Part shown: positions 12,116 to 23,830 of the stretch, in pieces
How positions within the stretch are numbered: position 1 is the stretch's first letter
How the letters are laid out: every line of letters starts with the position of its first letter
DNA from: Bettongia penicillata ogilbyi
Taxonomy: Eukaryota; Chordata; Mammalia; Diprotodontia; Potoroidae
Direction of reading: 5' to 3'
DNA length: 64,000 nucleotides
NCBI GenBank assembly: GCA_023548195.1
Contig: JAJHZJ010000808.1
Span: 6,812,389-6,876,388 of the forward strand
Translations under genes and position numbers: made by a program
Notes under the pieces: model-generated
Database searches by the model: none
Seen by the model: the letters and a program-made list of their open reading frames with translations, nothing else
What the model was told of the DNA's origin: nothing

Positions 12116-12287
12116 AATATTATGTTTAGATTATATGTGCAACAGACCTTGGGTGTAGCTGTCAACTCTCTGCATTCATTATCATATGTATTTTTACCTT
12201 GTACTGTTTCCTTAGCTTGAATGAGCATGTCCCTCACCACTATCGTCCAAATCTGTCCTGCCATTCAAGGCCCAGATCAAGATATCT

Positions 12288-12395
12288 CTCTCTATATATA
12301 TATATATGTATATATGCATATATATGCATATGTATTATATATGTATATATATATACAGAAACACATATACACATATATGTATATATATATTTTTC
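12288..12395 (+). repeat. AT-rich simple repeat
   Basis: (TATA)n with TATGCATA and CACATATA variants. Confidence 0.85.
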
Positions 12396-12769
12396 TATTC
12401 ATTTTCCCCTCAGAGTATCATAGTTAATGATTTTTTCTTTTTATAATGCTTATTGGAGATGGCCTTACATAAATACCTCTAATTACATCTTTTATCATGT
12501 GTAATATTCATTTATAGCCAGTTTTGCTGTACAATTTGGCATTGTAGTCCACTGTCATTTCCCCTACTTTTTAAATGAATTTTAAACAATGTCCTAGCTA
12601 CATTTTGGGCAGAGAGTATTCCATTGGCTTTTCAAGCACACACAGCTTCAACTATCGTAAACAGTCATTAATTATCTGTTGACTTTGAGTATTTGACTGG
12701 TTGAATGGTTAGGGATAGGGATTGTACTTGCAATTTTAAAGATACAGGGAACTCTTAGGTGAATAAACT
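12396..12769. other. No gene recognised
   Basis: AT-rich single-copy-looking sequence. Confidence 0.4.
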
Positions 12770-12935
12770 TCCCTTCCTGATCCAGTGCAAGTTGGCACCT
12801 TCTCTGTCACGAATAGTCTTAGAGAGTTTCCAAGAACATTGAAAGATTAAGTGACTTTCCTCAGGGTAACACATCCAATGGGTATCTCCGGCAGTACTTT
12901 AACCCCTGACCCCAAGGCCAGCTCTCAGTTCTATA
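12770..12935 (-). mobile_element. MIR/Mar1-like core-SINE, minus strand
   Basis: 'gtgcaagttggcaccttctctgtcacgaatagtcttagagagtttcc', 'cctcagggtaacacatcc', 'ccccaaggccagctctc'. Confidence 0.65.
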
Positions 12936-13459
12936 ACAAGAGAAAATGCCCCTGCTGACTAGGTATAGAAAAGATTTCAAAAGCTCTTAGTGATTCAATC
13001 AAGTATTTAATAAACAATTCACTCACGAGATACCCCATTTTTATTTCAAAACTTAGATGTATCTGTGATATCATCAGAGGAGATATTTCTCTCCGCTGGT
13101 ATGGATGGAGCCCTGTGTCTTATTCATGCCTTCTCATCCTGAGGCTCTTGTTGACCTTCTACCTTAAGTCCGCCACAGGTGACTATTAAACCTTCTGGGG
13201 GCCTTCTTTTAATTCTCTTTATATTGGCTGTATACCAGTGGGATACATGGGCTACCTAGCAGATATCCTTCATCCTTACACTTGGCTTATCTACGTTCTT
13301 CTGGGGTCATGCCTGTCTCTGATTTGAAAAGCATCATGATGCATTGAATTCCACCAAATTTCTTCTTAAAGCAATGGATCATTTTAAAAAACCACAACGT
13401 TGTTCCAGGGATTGCATCATATCTCATCTGAGAGTCCTTTAAATATATGATCCTGTGAT
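12936..13459. other. No gene recognised
   Basis: No repeats or coding patterns seen. Confidence 0.4.
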
Positions 13460-13562
13460 CCTAACAGAACATAAGGTCCTTAAAATCAGGGACTGTCTCA
13501 TTTCTCATTCCCAATGCCTGGAACTTAATAGTTGCTTAATAAATGTTTGATGATTGATTGAT
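13460..13562 (+). mobile_element. L2 3' end
   Basis: 'acataaggtccttaaaatcagggactgtctcatttctcattcccaatgcctggaacttaatagttgcttaataaatgtttgatg'. Confidence 0.7.
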
Positions 13563-14499
13563 TCTGGGTGATGGTGCTTCATGACATATCAATGTTTTTC
13601 CAGAAAAAATGACCAAAGGATAATGAACAGGCACCTCAGGGCCGTAAGTGGCTACAATATGTGACAAATGAAGAATAGTGAGATAGAATTAGCACAAGGG
13701 CTGTCATCAGACATATTTGTTATTCTCCCTAGCTTAAATTCTTCACATTTAAATCTATGTATTTCTTCTCTCTTATTTTATTCTCAAATCTCAAATGATC
13801 AAAGCAGAAGTAGCAGAACTTCAAAACAACCCTCAGCAACATAAACTCGCTTTCAAGTCCTTGATATGGTATTTGCAGCAGGACAAAGTGTCATTACATT
13901 TACCTGCAAATAGTGTCCTGAAATTCATGAGTTATTGGCTTTTGCCACATGTACGAACATCTTAATGTCTTTTTACTACTGGTGAAGGGCACTTATTGAC
14001 AGTCCTTGGTAACTCCATTTCTATGATCGACCTTGGGCCACTGTGACTTAGGTCTACTGGTATGGACAAATAAAGAAGATAGATGGCAATCAGGTACCTC
14101 ACCTAGTGCTGAGCAGGGTTGAAAGGAAGGTGACTGCCAGGAGAAATACTTCAATGATGTACTGAATTACAAATTGAAGCCGTTTGGCCTAATTATCTAT
14201 CGTTGGAACTCTGGATTGCAAAATAGCAGATAGAGTATGTTGGAAGGTAAAGCAATTGAAAGGGGTGAATCACTTTGAGTTTGTGACTATAAAAATATGA
14301 TCTCTACTAACAAAAGGACACACTCTACTTGTATTGGATGTGAAAAGAACCTGAGTTAAAAAAAAACTATTTTAAGCTATTGTATTTATCTATCTATATG
14401 CATATATGTTTACACATATGAATATATGTGCCTATAGATAATATGAACACAAATAGTGGTGGCAATGTTTAATAGAGAAGATATGGTAAATCAACATAA
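13563..14499. other. No gene recognised
   Basis: No repeats recognised apart from a TATC/TATG patch at 14380-14450. Confidence 0.4.
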
Positions 14500-14640
14500 A
14501 TTGTACATCTACTAAGTGCTTATTTATTAATGATTGCACAGGTACTTTGGGATGAAATGAGGTACACTTGCCTTCAAGGAGCTTACAGTTTGTCAGGAGA
14601 TGTTAGGATATGCAAAGTATAACTAACAGTTATCAGTGAG
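14500..14640 (-). mobile_element. L2 3' end, minus strand
   Basis: 'ctactaagtgcttatttattaatgattgcacagg' and 'ccttcaaggagcttacagtttgtc' in reverse L2 order. Confidence 0.55.
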
Positions 14641-14878
14641 TGAACTGAGTGCAATCTTATTGTGAGGAAATCCCAGAGTGGTAACATCTTCCATAAGCAT
14701 AGACTGACATTGGCAATTTAACTATAACTTAGAGTCTTTGAAAATTTCCTGAGCGCACTGGAAAATTAAGCAATTTACCTATAGTTACCTAGTTCATTTG
14801 TGTCCAAGATAGGACTTAAATTCAGGACTTTTTGACTCCACATCTGGCTTTGTAACCACTATGCCATGATGCTTCTCA
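14641..14878 (-). mobile_element. MIR/Mar1-like core-SINE, minus strand
   Basis: 'cccagagtggtaacatcttcc', 'aagcaatttacctatagttacctagttc', 'aaattcaggactttttgactccacatctggctttgtaaccactatgccatg'. Confidence 0.6.
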
Positions 14879-14956
14879 AGAAGTGTTACAGAACACAAAT
14901 ACTTTGGAGATTAGAGAGGGAAAGATTGCTCTGGGTTAGAATGGATACCTTTTTTA

Positions 14957-14967
14957 GGAGAGAGAGA

Positions 14968-15047
<80 letters not shown>

Positions 15048-15167
15048 GAGAGAGACAGAGAGACAGAGAGACAGAGACACAGAGGCAGAGAGAGACAGAG
15101 ACAGAGAGACACAGAGACACAGAGGCAGAGAGAGACAGAGACAGAGAGAGAGACAGAGAGAAAAACA

Positions 15168-15198
<31 letters not shown>

Positions 15199-15278
15199 AA
15201 ACAGAGAGAGATAGAGACAGAAAGACAGAGAGAGAGACAGACAGAGAGAGAGACAGAGACAGACAGAGACAGAGACAA

Positions 15279-15318
<40 letters not shown>

Positions 15319-15330
15319 GCACGCAGAGAC
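14957..15330 (+). repeat. (GA)n tract with CAGA interruptions, ~370 bp
   Basis: First ~90 bases almost pure GA, then GAGACAGA and a few GAAAAACAGAGA units, then pure GA again. It leaves long open frames on both strands (Arg/Glu-rich one way, Ser/Leu-rich the other) that are by-products of the repeat. Strand-asymmetric purine tracts of this length can form triplex structures in vitro. Confidence 0.95.
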
Positions 15331-16980
15331 ATATATTATGGGTCTAGGTGTCTAAGAAATTTAGAAATTTTTCGATTAGCAAAAGATACAGGGAATTTTA
15401 GCCAAAAGTCTGAGGAGAAAAGGTATAGATATGGAAGTAGAAAATCTTGCAGACACTCAAAAGTTAAAATCTAGGCAAAAGGTCTGAACAATAGCCAAAT
15501 GGTAGCTGCAGAAAGAATAGATTTGGAACCAAGTCATAGGCCTAGGGAGTTAGGACTTCCATATTTCCTGAACAGGGCCGGAACAAATTGTCGATGAAGT
15601 AGGTAAGCAGGTTCATGGAGCCAGAGCAGAGAATGGAAGGAATAAGGAACAACGAGCTTGGTTTTAGATATGTTGAGTGTGAAGTGGTGCTTTCAAATGG
15701 TCATTCACAGACACCGATAAGGAATCTGAGTTGGAGAATTAGGTTTGCAAGTATATGGAATATGGTACATTATATATATAATATGTATGTACATATATGC
15801 ATTATATATATAGCATATAATACAACATTAATAAATATTTTGAGAGCTACTTGTTTGAGAATTCACCAAATATGAATAAAATGCAATCGGGACCACAATT
15901 TCCTGAGTATATAACAGTCTAACAGTGTTAAATATGAAAAAGAGTTTATATCAGTTGTAATCGTGATTTATTTATTGAAGTCACAAGGTGGAAATTAAAC
16001 TGTCAATTTTTCCACTTCTGGGGGAAAACTATTTTTTCTAAAACAAAGTGCTTATTTGAATGGTATTCAAATAGTGAGACTATTCCGTCTCCATTTGGTG
16101 ATGCAATAGTGGGAGAACTGTTTTTCATGAACTCTCCATGAACTTCATGAGTACAGTGCATATATGTATATGCCCAAATTGAGACAAAGAAAAGAAGAAA
16201 GCAATTATTTCTTCAATCAATACTGGCAGAGTCATAAGGATAGAGTATGGAAATTGGGTTTTTAAATGGAAAAGATTCAAATATCACTGTTAGTCATTCA
16301 ACAAAGTAGACAACTTTTCCTTTTGGTTGGAACATACTTTATCCTTTTCTGGAGCTTTCCTGAGCTTTCTCCCTGTCTCTAATGTGGTAATCTTCCCAGA
16401 AATGGCCTCCTGATATCTCTTCCTAACTAATGGTTGGTTTCATTAGCCCTAGGCAACAAAATGATTAATTACAGCTATGAGTGTCAGGAGAATAGGTAAA
16501 AAAAAATAATCAAGTTCTTTTGAGGGAGAAATATGAATTTCCCTTGGTAAGAGAATTGAGGGAGTCATTAAAAGGTTCTGTACTTTTTCAGAACCTATGA
16601 ACTTTTTATGTTTTTTCTTTGAAATTTGGAAGGTTTGTGGCCTTTCAAGTCTATATGTGGGCATTCGTAAAGACCCAAAGAATCAATAACTGCAATTTCA
16701 ATGTACCCATAGGTAACCCTTGAAATATGAAGTAAATATATTTTTGACAAAATGTCTGAAAAACAAAATTGGATATAGTGAAACCCTGTTTTTTCACAGA
16801 ATTACATTTTAACATTGCAATTGTGTTTCCATCCCTGGGATTTCTGAATTTGGCTCAGCTGCTGCCGTGGCAAATCTGCTGTTCCAGGGGAGGAGAAAAA
16901 GAGCAGAGTTGCAATTTTTATCAGTTTGAATTTAATATAGCATATATGAAATTCAGAGAAATAAAATTATGTAGTGAATA
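15331..16980. other. No gene recognised
   Basis: A TA-rich patch lies at 15770-15830. Otherwise AT-rich unassigned DNA with chance frames. Confidence 0.4.
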
Positions 16981-17115
16981 GTGAGTGGCCAGGAAGACCT
17001 GGGTTCCATTCCCACCTTGGATACATCATTACGTGACATGTGGGCCTAGGTAAATCATTTTGCTTCTCAATGTTCCAGATGACTATCTAAAACTTTTAAG
17101 TTGTGGAATGATGTT
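16981..17115 (+). mobile_element. MIR fragment
   Basis: 'gccaggaagacctgggttcc', 'tgtgggcctaggtaaatcattttgcttctcaatg', 'gactatctaaaactt'. Confidence 0.5.
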
Positions 17116-17399
17116 GAACTATCTACTGGTATTTGCTTATTCACTGGGAGTTTCTTATGTAAGTTAGACCACAAGTCCATTCCTTCTCTCCTCTACTGCC
17201 CTCTAAAATTCATTTTATTATGATTTTAACATCAGCAAACATGAAATCAATATACAAAGAACAGAAAAGAGGAATGTATATCATACTATGAACTTCATTT
17301 TATATAATTTTAGAACAATATGTAATATATATGTGATGCCTATGTTATATATACATACGTATTCATATGCTTTCCTGAATAATGCTTCAGGGCTTGACT

Positions 17400-17930
17400 C
17401 AGAGTTGAATTGTGACTCTGAAATCTAGATATGAACTAAAAGCATAGCAGTACCATAAGATTTTGGGGAAAATTGTCTCAGGAGAACACCTTGTATGTTT
17501 GGAACATGCTACTATAGGAAGAACCCCGTTTTCAACAAATACTGATGAGAGGTATTATAAAGACATACAAGTTATGAATCAAGATGTGGAGGACAACAGA
17601 CTTGAATACCTACATGGAGCTTCTTGTTATAGGAAGATCTTCCACATAACATAGAATATAAGCATAGTAAACCACCACAGATGAAAACAAGGGATCCCAA
17701 CACCAAGCTACTAAGAAAAGTACAAGTGTTTTGAATGATGATAGTGATAATAATAGCCAATCCAATGAGGATGTCTTGAATGCTAGCTTTTTGGATGATG
17801 AAGAAGAAAAGTATGAATCAACAGAAGAGAATTCTGACTGGGAACCAGTAAAGGAAGATGAAGAAAGTGGAGAGGCTGAAGAACTTTTTAAAGAAGCAAA
17901 AAAAAAGTCATGAAAAGAAACAAGTATCTT
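17400..17930 (+). pseudogene. Possible decayed retrocopy of an acidic (nuclear-type) protein
   Basis: Two open stretches in different frames lie end to end. One is 17463-17654, with residues such as GRTPFSTNTDERYYKDIQVMN. The other is about 17671-17913, rich in Asp/Glu/Ser, with VLNASFLDDEEEKYESTEEN followed by SDWEPVKEDEESG and ending KEAKKKS. The second has the composition and phrase-like regularity of a real acidic linker in a nuclear protein rather than random AT-rich DNA, and neither begins with a convincing ATG. A frame change or stop between them (near 17660-17670) fits a decayed processed copy. I do not recognise the parent gene, and no target repeat or clean A-tail was found. An exon of a live gene is less likely because there is no clear splice site. 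Confidence 0.4.
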
Positions 17931-18354
17931 TTCCTCTGGTATTATGCAATATTAGTAATTTTTAGTTAGTAAAAGAAGTAGTATATATATATATATAATA
18001 TAGTAGTAAAAGAAAATTAGTAATTTTCTTTTCTCTTTAAGAAAAAGCATTCAGAGCTGAGGTAGTAACTGTATGTGTATAGTTATATGCTAGTGTATAA
18101 TAACTGTGTATATTTATAAAGTAGTAAAAAATTTTCCTTCTATCTCTGTTCTCTACTGAACATTTTGTGTTCTTTTTTTGCACATTTTAAGTGTTTCATT
18201 GATTTTTCTTTTCATTTGAATCAATTTCACTACCTATCAACCCCTCACTGACCCTCTAAGCAATCTAACAAATATATAACAAATAACAATGTAATCAATA
18301 AATGTAATCCAAGAAAACCAACCATACATTGACTATAACCCAAAATGTTTGCCC

Positions 18355-18580
18355 TAGTCCCACACTTCCCGACTTTCATGCCTTGGTTCAGGCTGTTACC
18401 TAGGTCTGGAATGCCATCCTCTTCCTTTTGAGTCCAACCAACTTAAATGTTATCTCTTCCATGAAGCCTTTCTGGATCCTACGTTTTTCTCCTCAGACCT
18501 TACAGGTACCAATAATATTTGTAAATAGCACTTAGTCCAAATGTCTGGCATATAGTAAGTAGGTGCTACAGAAATGTTTA
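18355..18580 (+). mobile_element. L2 3' end
   Basis: 'ggtctggaatgccatcctcttcc', 'tatctcttccatgaagcctttctggatcc', 'tggcatatagtaagtaggtgctacagaaatgtttattc'. Confidence 0.65.
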
Positions 18581-18949
18581 TTCTTTCTGCCTTCCTTTCC
18601 CTTTTATTTCATTGTAATTGTGAGAATCATTAGAGATGCCTTAACTTTGTGTCTCCCTCAGTACCCGATAGTTGTGCCTTTATACACAGCACACACTTAG
18701 CATTGTTGAATTGAATAGATTTTCTATTACCTATAGCTATGAGAATAATGCATCTTTGTTGAATTAATTGGTTACATCCATATTTCATAAATTTCCTATT
18801 AGTATCTTATACTAAAATCTTTTTATTATTTTTATATGGGAAATATTAGATTGTGAGGCAAGTAATATAGTGTCAACCCTTCACTGGGTAAGAAACAGTA
18901 ACCAGACTAATTTGAAAGCCAGTAATAGCTGACATTAAAATAGCACTTC
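18581..18949. other. No gene recognised
   Basis: Possible L2 tail traces near 18640-18720 ('ttagcattgttgaattgaatag'). Nothing else. Confidence 0.35.
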
Positions 18950-19270
18950 AGGTCAGAGGGTTATAGACTTAAAACCAGAAGGGACACTAGGGGTTTTCTA
19001 GTTCAACACCCTCATTTTACAGAGGAGACAACTGAGAAATAGAGATGTTAAATGCCTTGGACCAGACCATAGATGCAGAAAGTACAGGATTCCTTTTATA
19101 GATACTATTTCATTTTATCCTCCCAACAACCCCGTAAGGTCCTATAGGTACTATTATCTCCATTTTATAAATGAGAAAACTCTGGCTTAGAGAATAAATA
19201 ATTTTCCCATGGCACACAGTAAGTAAGTGTCAGAATTTAAGCCTGGTTTTCCTTGTTCTAGGCCTGGTGT
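18950..19270 (-). mobile_element. Two adjacent MIR-family SINE fragments, minus strand
   Basis: 'ccctcattttacagaggagacaactgagaaatagagatgttaaatgcc' (19009-19056), then 'tatctccattttataaatgagaaaactctggcttagagaataaataattttcccatggcacacagtaagtaagtgtcag' (19155-19233). Confidence 0.65.
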
Positions 19271-19319
19271 GGTTTCCATTGGTCCATGACATCTCTCAAA
19301 CACACTATTGCCCATGCAT

Positions 19320-20115
19320 TCAAATGAATGTTATTCCTTTTTTATAAGTAATTTATTTTCTACTAGCAAATATATATTTTCCCCTCCTTCCCCTACTGGG
19401 GGAAGAAATAAACCAAAATAAAATCCTTGTAAGAAATATATGTAGTCAAACAAAACAAATTCATACGTTGGCTTTATCAAACCTCATTCTGTACCCTGAG
19501 TGCATCACTGCTCTATTAGGAGATGGGTATCATACTTCCCCATGGGTCCTCTGGAGTCATGGCTGGTTATTGTATTGATAAGAGCTCTTAAGTCTTTCAA
19601 AGTCATTTCTCTTTGCCATGTTGCTCTTATTGTATAAATTATTCTGCTGATTCTGTGGTTTCCCTGAACCTTTTGCATTATGTCTTGTGGCACAATAAAT
19701 AGTATTTCATTACCTTCATATATCCTATATAATTTGTACAGTTGTTCCCCAATTAATAAGCAGATCTTTAATAGCACCAAAAGAACTCCTACATGCATTT
19801 TTTTTTAAATTCATGGATCCTTTTCTTCTTTCTTTGATCTCTTTCAAGTATAAGTCTAGGAGAAGTGTCACTGGGTTGAAGAAATGAACCATTTACTGAC
19901 TTTTTGGTTCCAAATCTTTTCCACAGTGGCTTGATTGATTCACAGCTCCACTAAGAGTACCCTAATGTCTTTAATTTCCCACATCCTTTCCAATATTTAA
20001 ATTTTCTCTTTTTTACCAGTTTTGTTAATCTGATAGTGCAAGGTGCAGAACCTGAAATTTGCTTTAATTTCCATACATCTAATTATCAGTGATTTGGAGA
20101 ACTTTTTGTATGGCT
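19320..20115 (-). mobile_element. L1 3' UTR, minus strand
   Basis: Diverged reverse L1 3' UTR: 'tggagtcatggctggttattgtattg', 'ttccccaattaataagcagatc', 'cactgggttgaagaaatgaac', 'ccactaagagt', 'ccacatcctttccaatattt' and 'ctaattatcagtgatttggagaac' in order. Confidence 0.65.
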
Positions 20116-21209
20116 AAGTGATCGCTTGGATTTCTTCCTTAGCAAATAGCCTCTTCATAGCCTTTCAGCAATTATCAGTTAGGCAATGACTCCTGTGAAC
20201 GCCTTTCTTCTAAAGCAGTTAGTCACTTTGGGAGGCTAAATGAATATTCATTTTAAGGATCTGCCATGGCTGAAAACATTTCTTTGGCTTTGCCTTTTAA
20301 AAGTTGTGAAAGAAATTCAGTTTCTTTACTTAAATGTTGTACCTTATACATACAGAAGAAGTTATATTTTTGGGGAATTGGGGAGGCAAGCCATTAATAT
20401 GTATGTAACATTTTAGTCATTATATAAAAAAACCTATATACTTGAGGGTTTTTTTTTTAACACTTTTAAAAGCAGAGTCAGAAATGGTTTAGGACTGAAT
20501 TGGAATGACTTTACATATAGTTGTTTCCCCTGAGATTTAAAAAAAGTTATTTTTTCTATTAATATTTGTTCTTAATGTGTATTCATTCCATGATTTAACG
20601 AGTTCATATTTTAGCATTTTAAAGCTTACATATTTTATAAAAATTTCTTTTCAGATAACTATCTTAAATTCTGTTGATGTAAATCATCTTCAGTCTCTTT
20701 TTCCTCATATTTTGTTATGAAGCTCCAGGTAAAAATCGAGGTGCATGCATTCTTTAATTTTAAAGTTACTATCACAAAAAGACACTGGCATGTTCTAATT
20801 ATGTATCACAAGATATATATTCAGTATGGAAGAGTTAGGGGAGAGAGAAGAGACAAATTTACATCTTAAGTAGGGTCAATTATGAAGGTACTGGAAGGGC
20901 ATTATTATGTCTTCATCCTATGTTTACTGAAAATATTACCTGTTGGCACTGGAATTATGAAGAGAGAGTGAGATCGTGCCCTTTCTCTTGATAGACTTTA
21001 CAGTTTGGTTAGGAGAAGAAAGTAAAAGACATACTGCAAATACTTCAGGTAATGTTTTCTAAGTCCCAATGAGTACTATGGATAAGAAAAAAAACCACTG
21101 AAAGTTGAGGAAAGAAGTCTTCATATCAATTTCTATTGTACGCTTCCCCTAATTACTATTTAAAAATACAATCTATTAATGTGTTGTGATTTTTGCATTA
21201 TAATTAATG
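20116..21209. other. No gene recognised
   Basis: T-rich, with homopolymer T/A runs near 20440 and 20540. No coding or repeat family seen. Confidence 0.4.
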
Positions 21210-21610
21210 GATAAAACCCCTCCTCTCCCCCGTCTACCATATAGAAACTAAACTCTTTCCTGTCCGATGAAATGTTATGCGCTCATTGCTTTTCACATCT
21301 CTGTGGAGAAGAGGATCTTATGTCTCATCTTTTGTTCTCTTTGACCAAAATTGATTATTGTAATTAATCTGTTTGAGTGTCTTTCAGTATCTTCATTTAC
21401 AATGATATAACCGTTAGGTATATGTATATGTTCTTCCATTTCTTCACGTTCTACTTTTCATTCATTCATATCTTCCCATTTTTCTTTGAATCCTCAAGTT
21501 CATCCCTTTTTATGGCACAATAACTTTCAGTTACATTCACATACCATAATTAATGCAATCATTCTCTGATCAATGAACGCCATTTTATCTCAAGTTTGCC
21601 CCCCACCCCC
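21210..21610 (-). mobile_element. L1 3' UTR fragment, minus strand
   Basis: 'gcacaataactttcagttacattcacataccataattaatgcaatcattctctgatcaatgaacgccat' (21515-21583) is the tell-tale reversed L1 3' UTR block. The part before it is diverged. Confidence 0.55.
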
Positions 21611-22144
21611 ACCCCAAAGCATATCTCTCAAGGAGTTTCTTTTATTTTGTCATTAGTTGGAGCATGTATCTGATAAAAAGGTTTTCCAGCATTGGCAGCA
21701 AGTTCTCTTTCATTATCATAGCTTTTAGTAACATATTCCCCAAGTTTGTTTCTTATATTCATTGTAGGGTGGGTCAGCGTAGAGACAGTGTGACTCAGGA
21801 CAGACAAGGGACGGAAGAAGACGAGGGACAAAAGCAGTAGAGTATTTGATAGGAATTGTTCCTGATTCTGTTAAATGTATTTTTTTCCCCGATTGTTAGC
21901 TTGTTATTTGGAGATTGAAATATATTTGCTGATGGAGCAAATGCTAGACTTCCAGGTCAGCCCAAAGAAACTTGATTAACCCATAACATAGATGTTGTTT
22001 TCATATATTGACCTCAAAATACCATTAAACATAATTGTTTTGATAATAGTAAGAAAACATGAGAAGAAACTAGCAAAATGCATTAAATTTTTTTTACCTT
22101 GAATGTTTCTACTGAGGACAAAGGAGATTTAGTTTCAGCAGGGT
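21611..22144. other. No gene recognised
   Basis: Nothing identified apart from a C-rich run at 21599-21617. Confidence 0.4.
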
Positions 22145-22325
22145 GTAGGTGAAAGAAAACTGGCTTTGGAGTCAGGAAAAGTGTGTTCAAATCCCACCTC
22201 GGATATTTGATGTCTGTGACTTGGGCAAGTCATATAATATTCATTGACCTCGGTTTTCTCCTTTGAAAATGGAATTGCAGTGAATGGCTTCTCAGGCCTC
22301 TTCTAGCTCTTAGTCTATGATCCTA
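22145..22325 (+). mobile_element. MIR
   Basis: 'tggctttggagtcaggaaaagtgtgttcaaatccc', 'gacttgggcaagtcatataa', 'tctcaggcctcttctagctcttagtctatgatcc'. Confidence 0.75.
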
Positions 22326-23335
22326 AAAAAGGGGAACTAAGAACTAAATGGAGATTTGTCTGGAAATCCCTGAATGGACTTTTATAATAACTTTAGAAAT
22401 CAAAGGCAATAAATAGTCCTTTTCATACTTTTTAAAAAACTTCTTTTTGCAGTTGTTGTTTGGGAGTGGAGGTGGGGTAGTGTTTGCACATTGGCTCTTT
22501 CTCCAGGTAAATTTCCTTTCAGGAAGTTGTGAATTTTTGAGTAATGAATTATGAATTGATTTTTAAAATTAATTAGGCAAGAATCAGAAGAGATAGGGGA
22601 AAGGACAGAGGCTAACTGTAGCGGTATTTTTATGAAAGAGATTTGCTTGTGGTAGAATGAACTGAGTGCTGAGCAATAGAGGACAATCAGGGGAAAAAAG
22701 ATGGTATATTATCCTGTTGTAATTAAGAGGAAGCAGCTGATAGACCGACCGGCCAACTGAGTCCAGGGCTGCTCCATTTTGGTGATCACTTTGACCCCAG
22801 GCATCTTAGTCTAGATATATACTAGACTTTTGGGCAGGGAGGGAGGAGGACGCAGGTGAATGGGGAAGCAATTCATCCACACTTATGAATATTTATAAGA
22901 CAAACTTTGATTACTAAGGAATTGCTTAGAGTTGGAAGGAATTTTATCGAGAGGGAAAGTTATTTGCTAGGAAGTAGACAGAAATGGGACCCTGGAGACC
23001 CTGATGGTGAACAAAGAGGAGAAAGAAAGACTGAATGAATGGTAAAAAACAAAACCACAGAACCTGAAATCAGTGTAATATCCTAGTGCAGATAAAGCTT
23101 CAACAGTTACTCAGTGTATCTTGTCACCTAAATAGCTTTTCTTTGTCACTTTCAGCAGGTGGCACTAGTGTGCTTCTCATAGGTAACGGTCAGCTAGTAT
23201 ATGATATAGATGAGGAAAGTTGTAAATCCCATAAAATTCTTTGTACTAATACAGGTTAAAAGTAACATTTGTAACGCTGCTCTTGACAGAAATAATGGAT
23301 TATCTGCATATATAATTGTGTTTTTCAATTCCCAG
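22326..23335. other. No gene recognised
   Basis: Unassigned sequence upstream of the candidate exon. Confidence 0.4.
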
Positions 23336-23420
23336 GATTATGAAATGTGCACATGTGGACAAAACAAAGTTCATGGCCATTTGGTTATAGATGTAGATAC
23401 AGGAGAACTCATGGAGTTTG
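23336..23420 (+). other. Candidate internal exon (85 nt), unrecognised protein
   Basis: A polypyrimidine-like tgtgtttttcaattcccag precedes the segment, ending in AG at 23335, and gttagt follows from 23421, a fair donor. Between them the frame reads DYEMCTCGQNKVHGHLVIDV, then DTGELMEF, phase 0 in and phase 1 out. The Cys/His pattern (CxC...HxH) and absence of low complexity make it look more protein-like than its neighbours. I do not recognise the family. It may equally be chance or a fragment of an old transposase or retrocopy, since the frame stays open 42 codons further upstream. Confidence 0.25.
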
Positions 23421-23424
23421 GTTA

Positions 23425-23515
23425 GTGCAAACTTTTCATTTCATAGATGAGGAAACTGAGAGACCCAGAGAGGTTAATTGATTTGCCAAGTCCAGACAAA
23501 TTCACATAGTTAGTG
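23425..23515 (-). mobile_element. MIR fragment, minus strand, left half
   Basis: 'tcatagatgaggaaactgagagacccagagaggttaattgatttgcc' then 'attcacatagttagtg'. It continues past the SINE at 23763-23830. Confidence 0.7.
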
Positions 23516-23762
23516 ATGGGCCTCTAGGTAGCACAGTGGATAGAGTGCCAGGCCTGGAGTCAGAAAGACTTCTCTTTGAGAGTTCAAATCCAGCCTCAGT
23601 TACTTACTAGCTGTGTGACCCTGGTCAAGTCACTTAACCCTGTTTACCTCAGTTTCCTCATCTGTAAAATGAGTCATAGAAGAAAATGACAAATTACTCC
23701 AGTATCTTTACCAAGAAAACCTCAAATAGGGTCACAAAGTTCTGACTCAAAAAGAACACATA
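23516..23762 (+). mobile_element. WSINE-type SINE with RTE tail
   Basis: 'ctaggtagcacagtggatagagtgccaggcctggagtcag', B-box-like gagttcaaatcc, 'ctagctgtgtgaccctggtcaagtcacttaaccctg', 'ctgtaaaatgagtcatagaagaaaatgac', tail 'ccaagaaaacctcaaatagggtcacaaag'. Inserted into an older antisense MIR. Confidence 0.85.
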
Positions 23763-23830
23763 GCTGAGGCCAGATTTGAACTCAGAGGTGCCTAATTATA
23801 AATCTAATACTATATTCTACCATTCTTTCT
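23763..23830 (-). mobile_element. MIR fragment, minus strand, right half
   Basis: 'gctgaggccagatttgaactcagaggtgcc' continues the MIR of 23425-23515. Confidence 0.6.

Noticed and set aside
14957..15330. CRISPR-like or satellite array
   Set aside because: Simple dinucleotide repeat; no spacer structure.
14866..15474. 202-codon Arg/Glu-rich frame and opposing Ser/Leu-rich frames
   Set aside because: Created entirely by the (GA)n/(CAGA)n repeat; all are periodic and have no flanking coding features.
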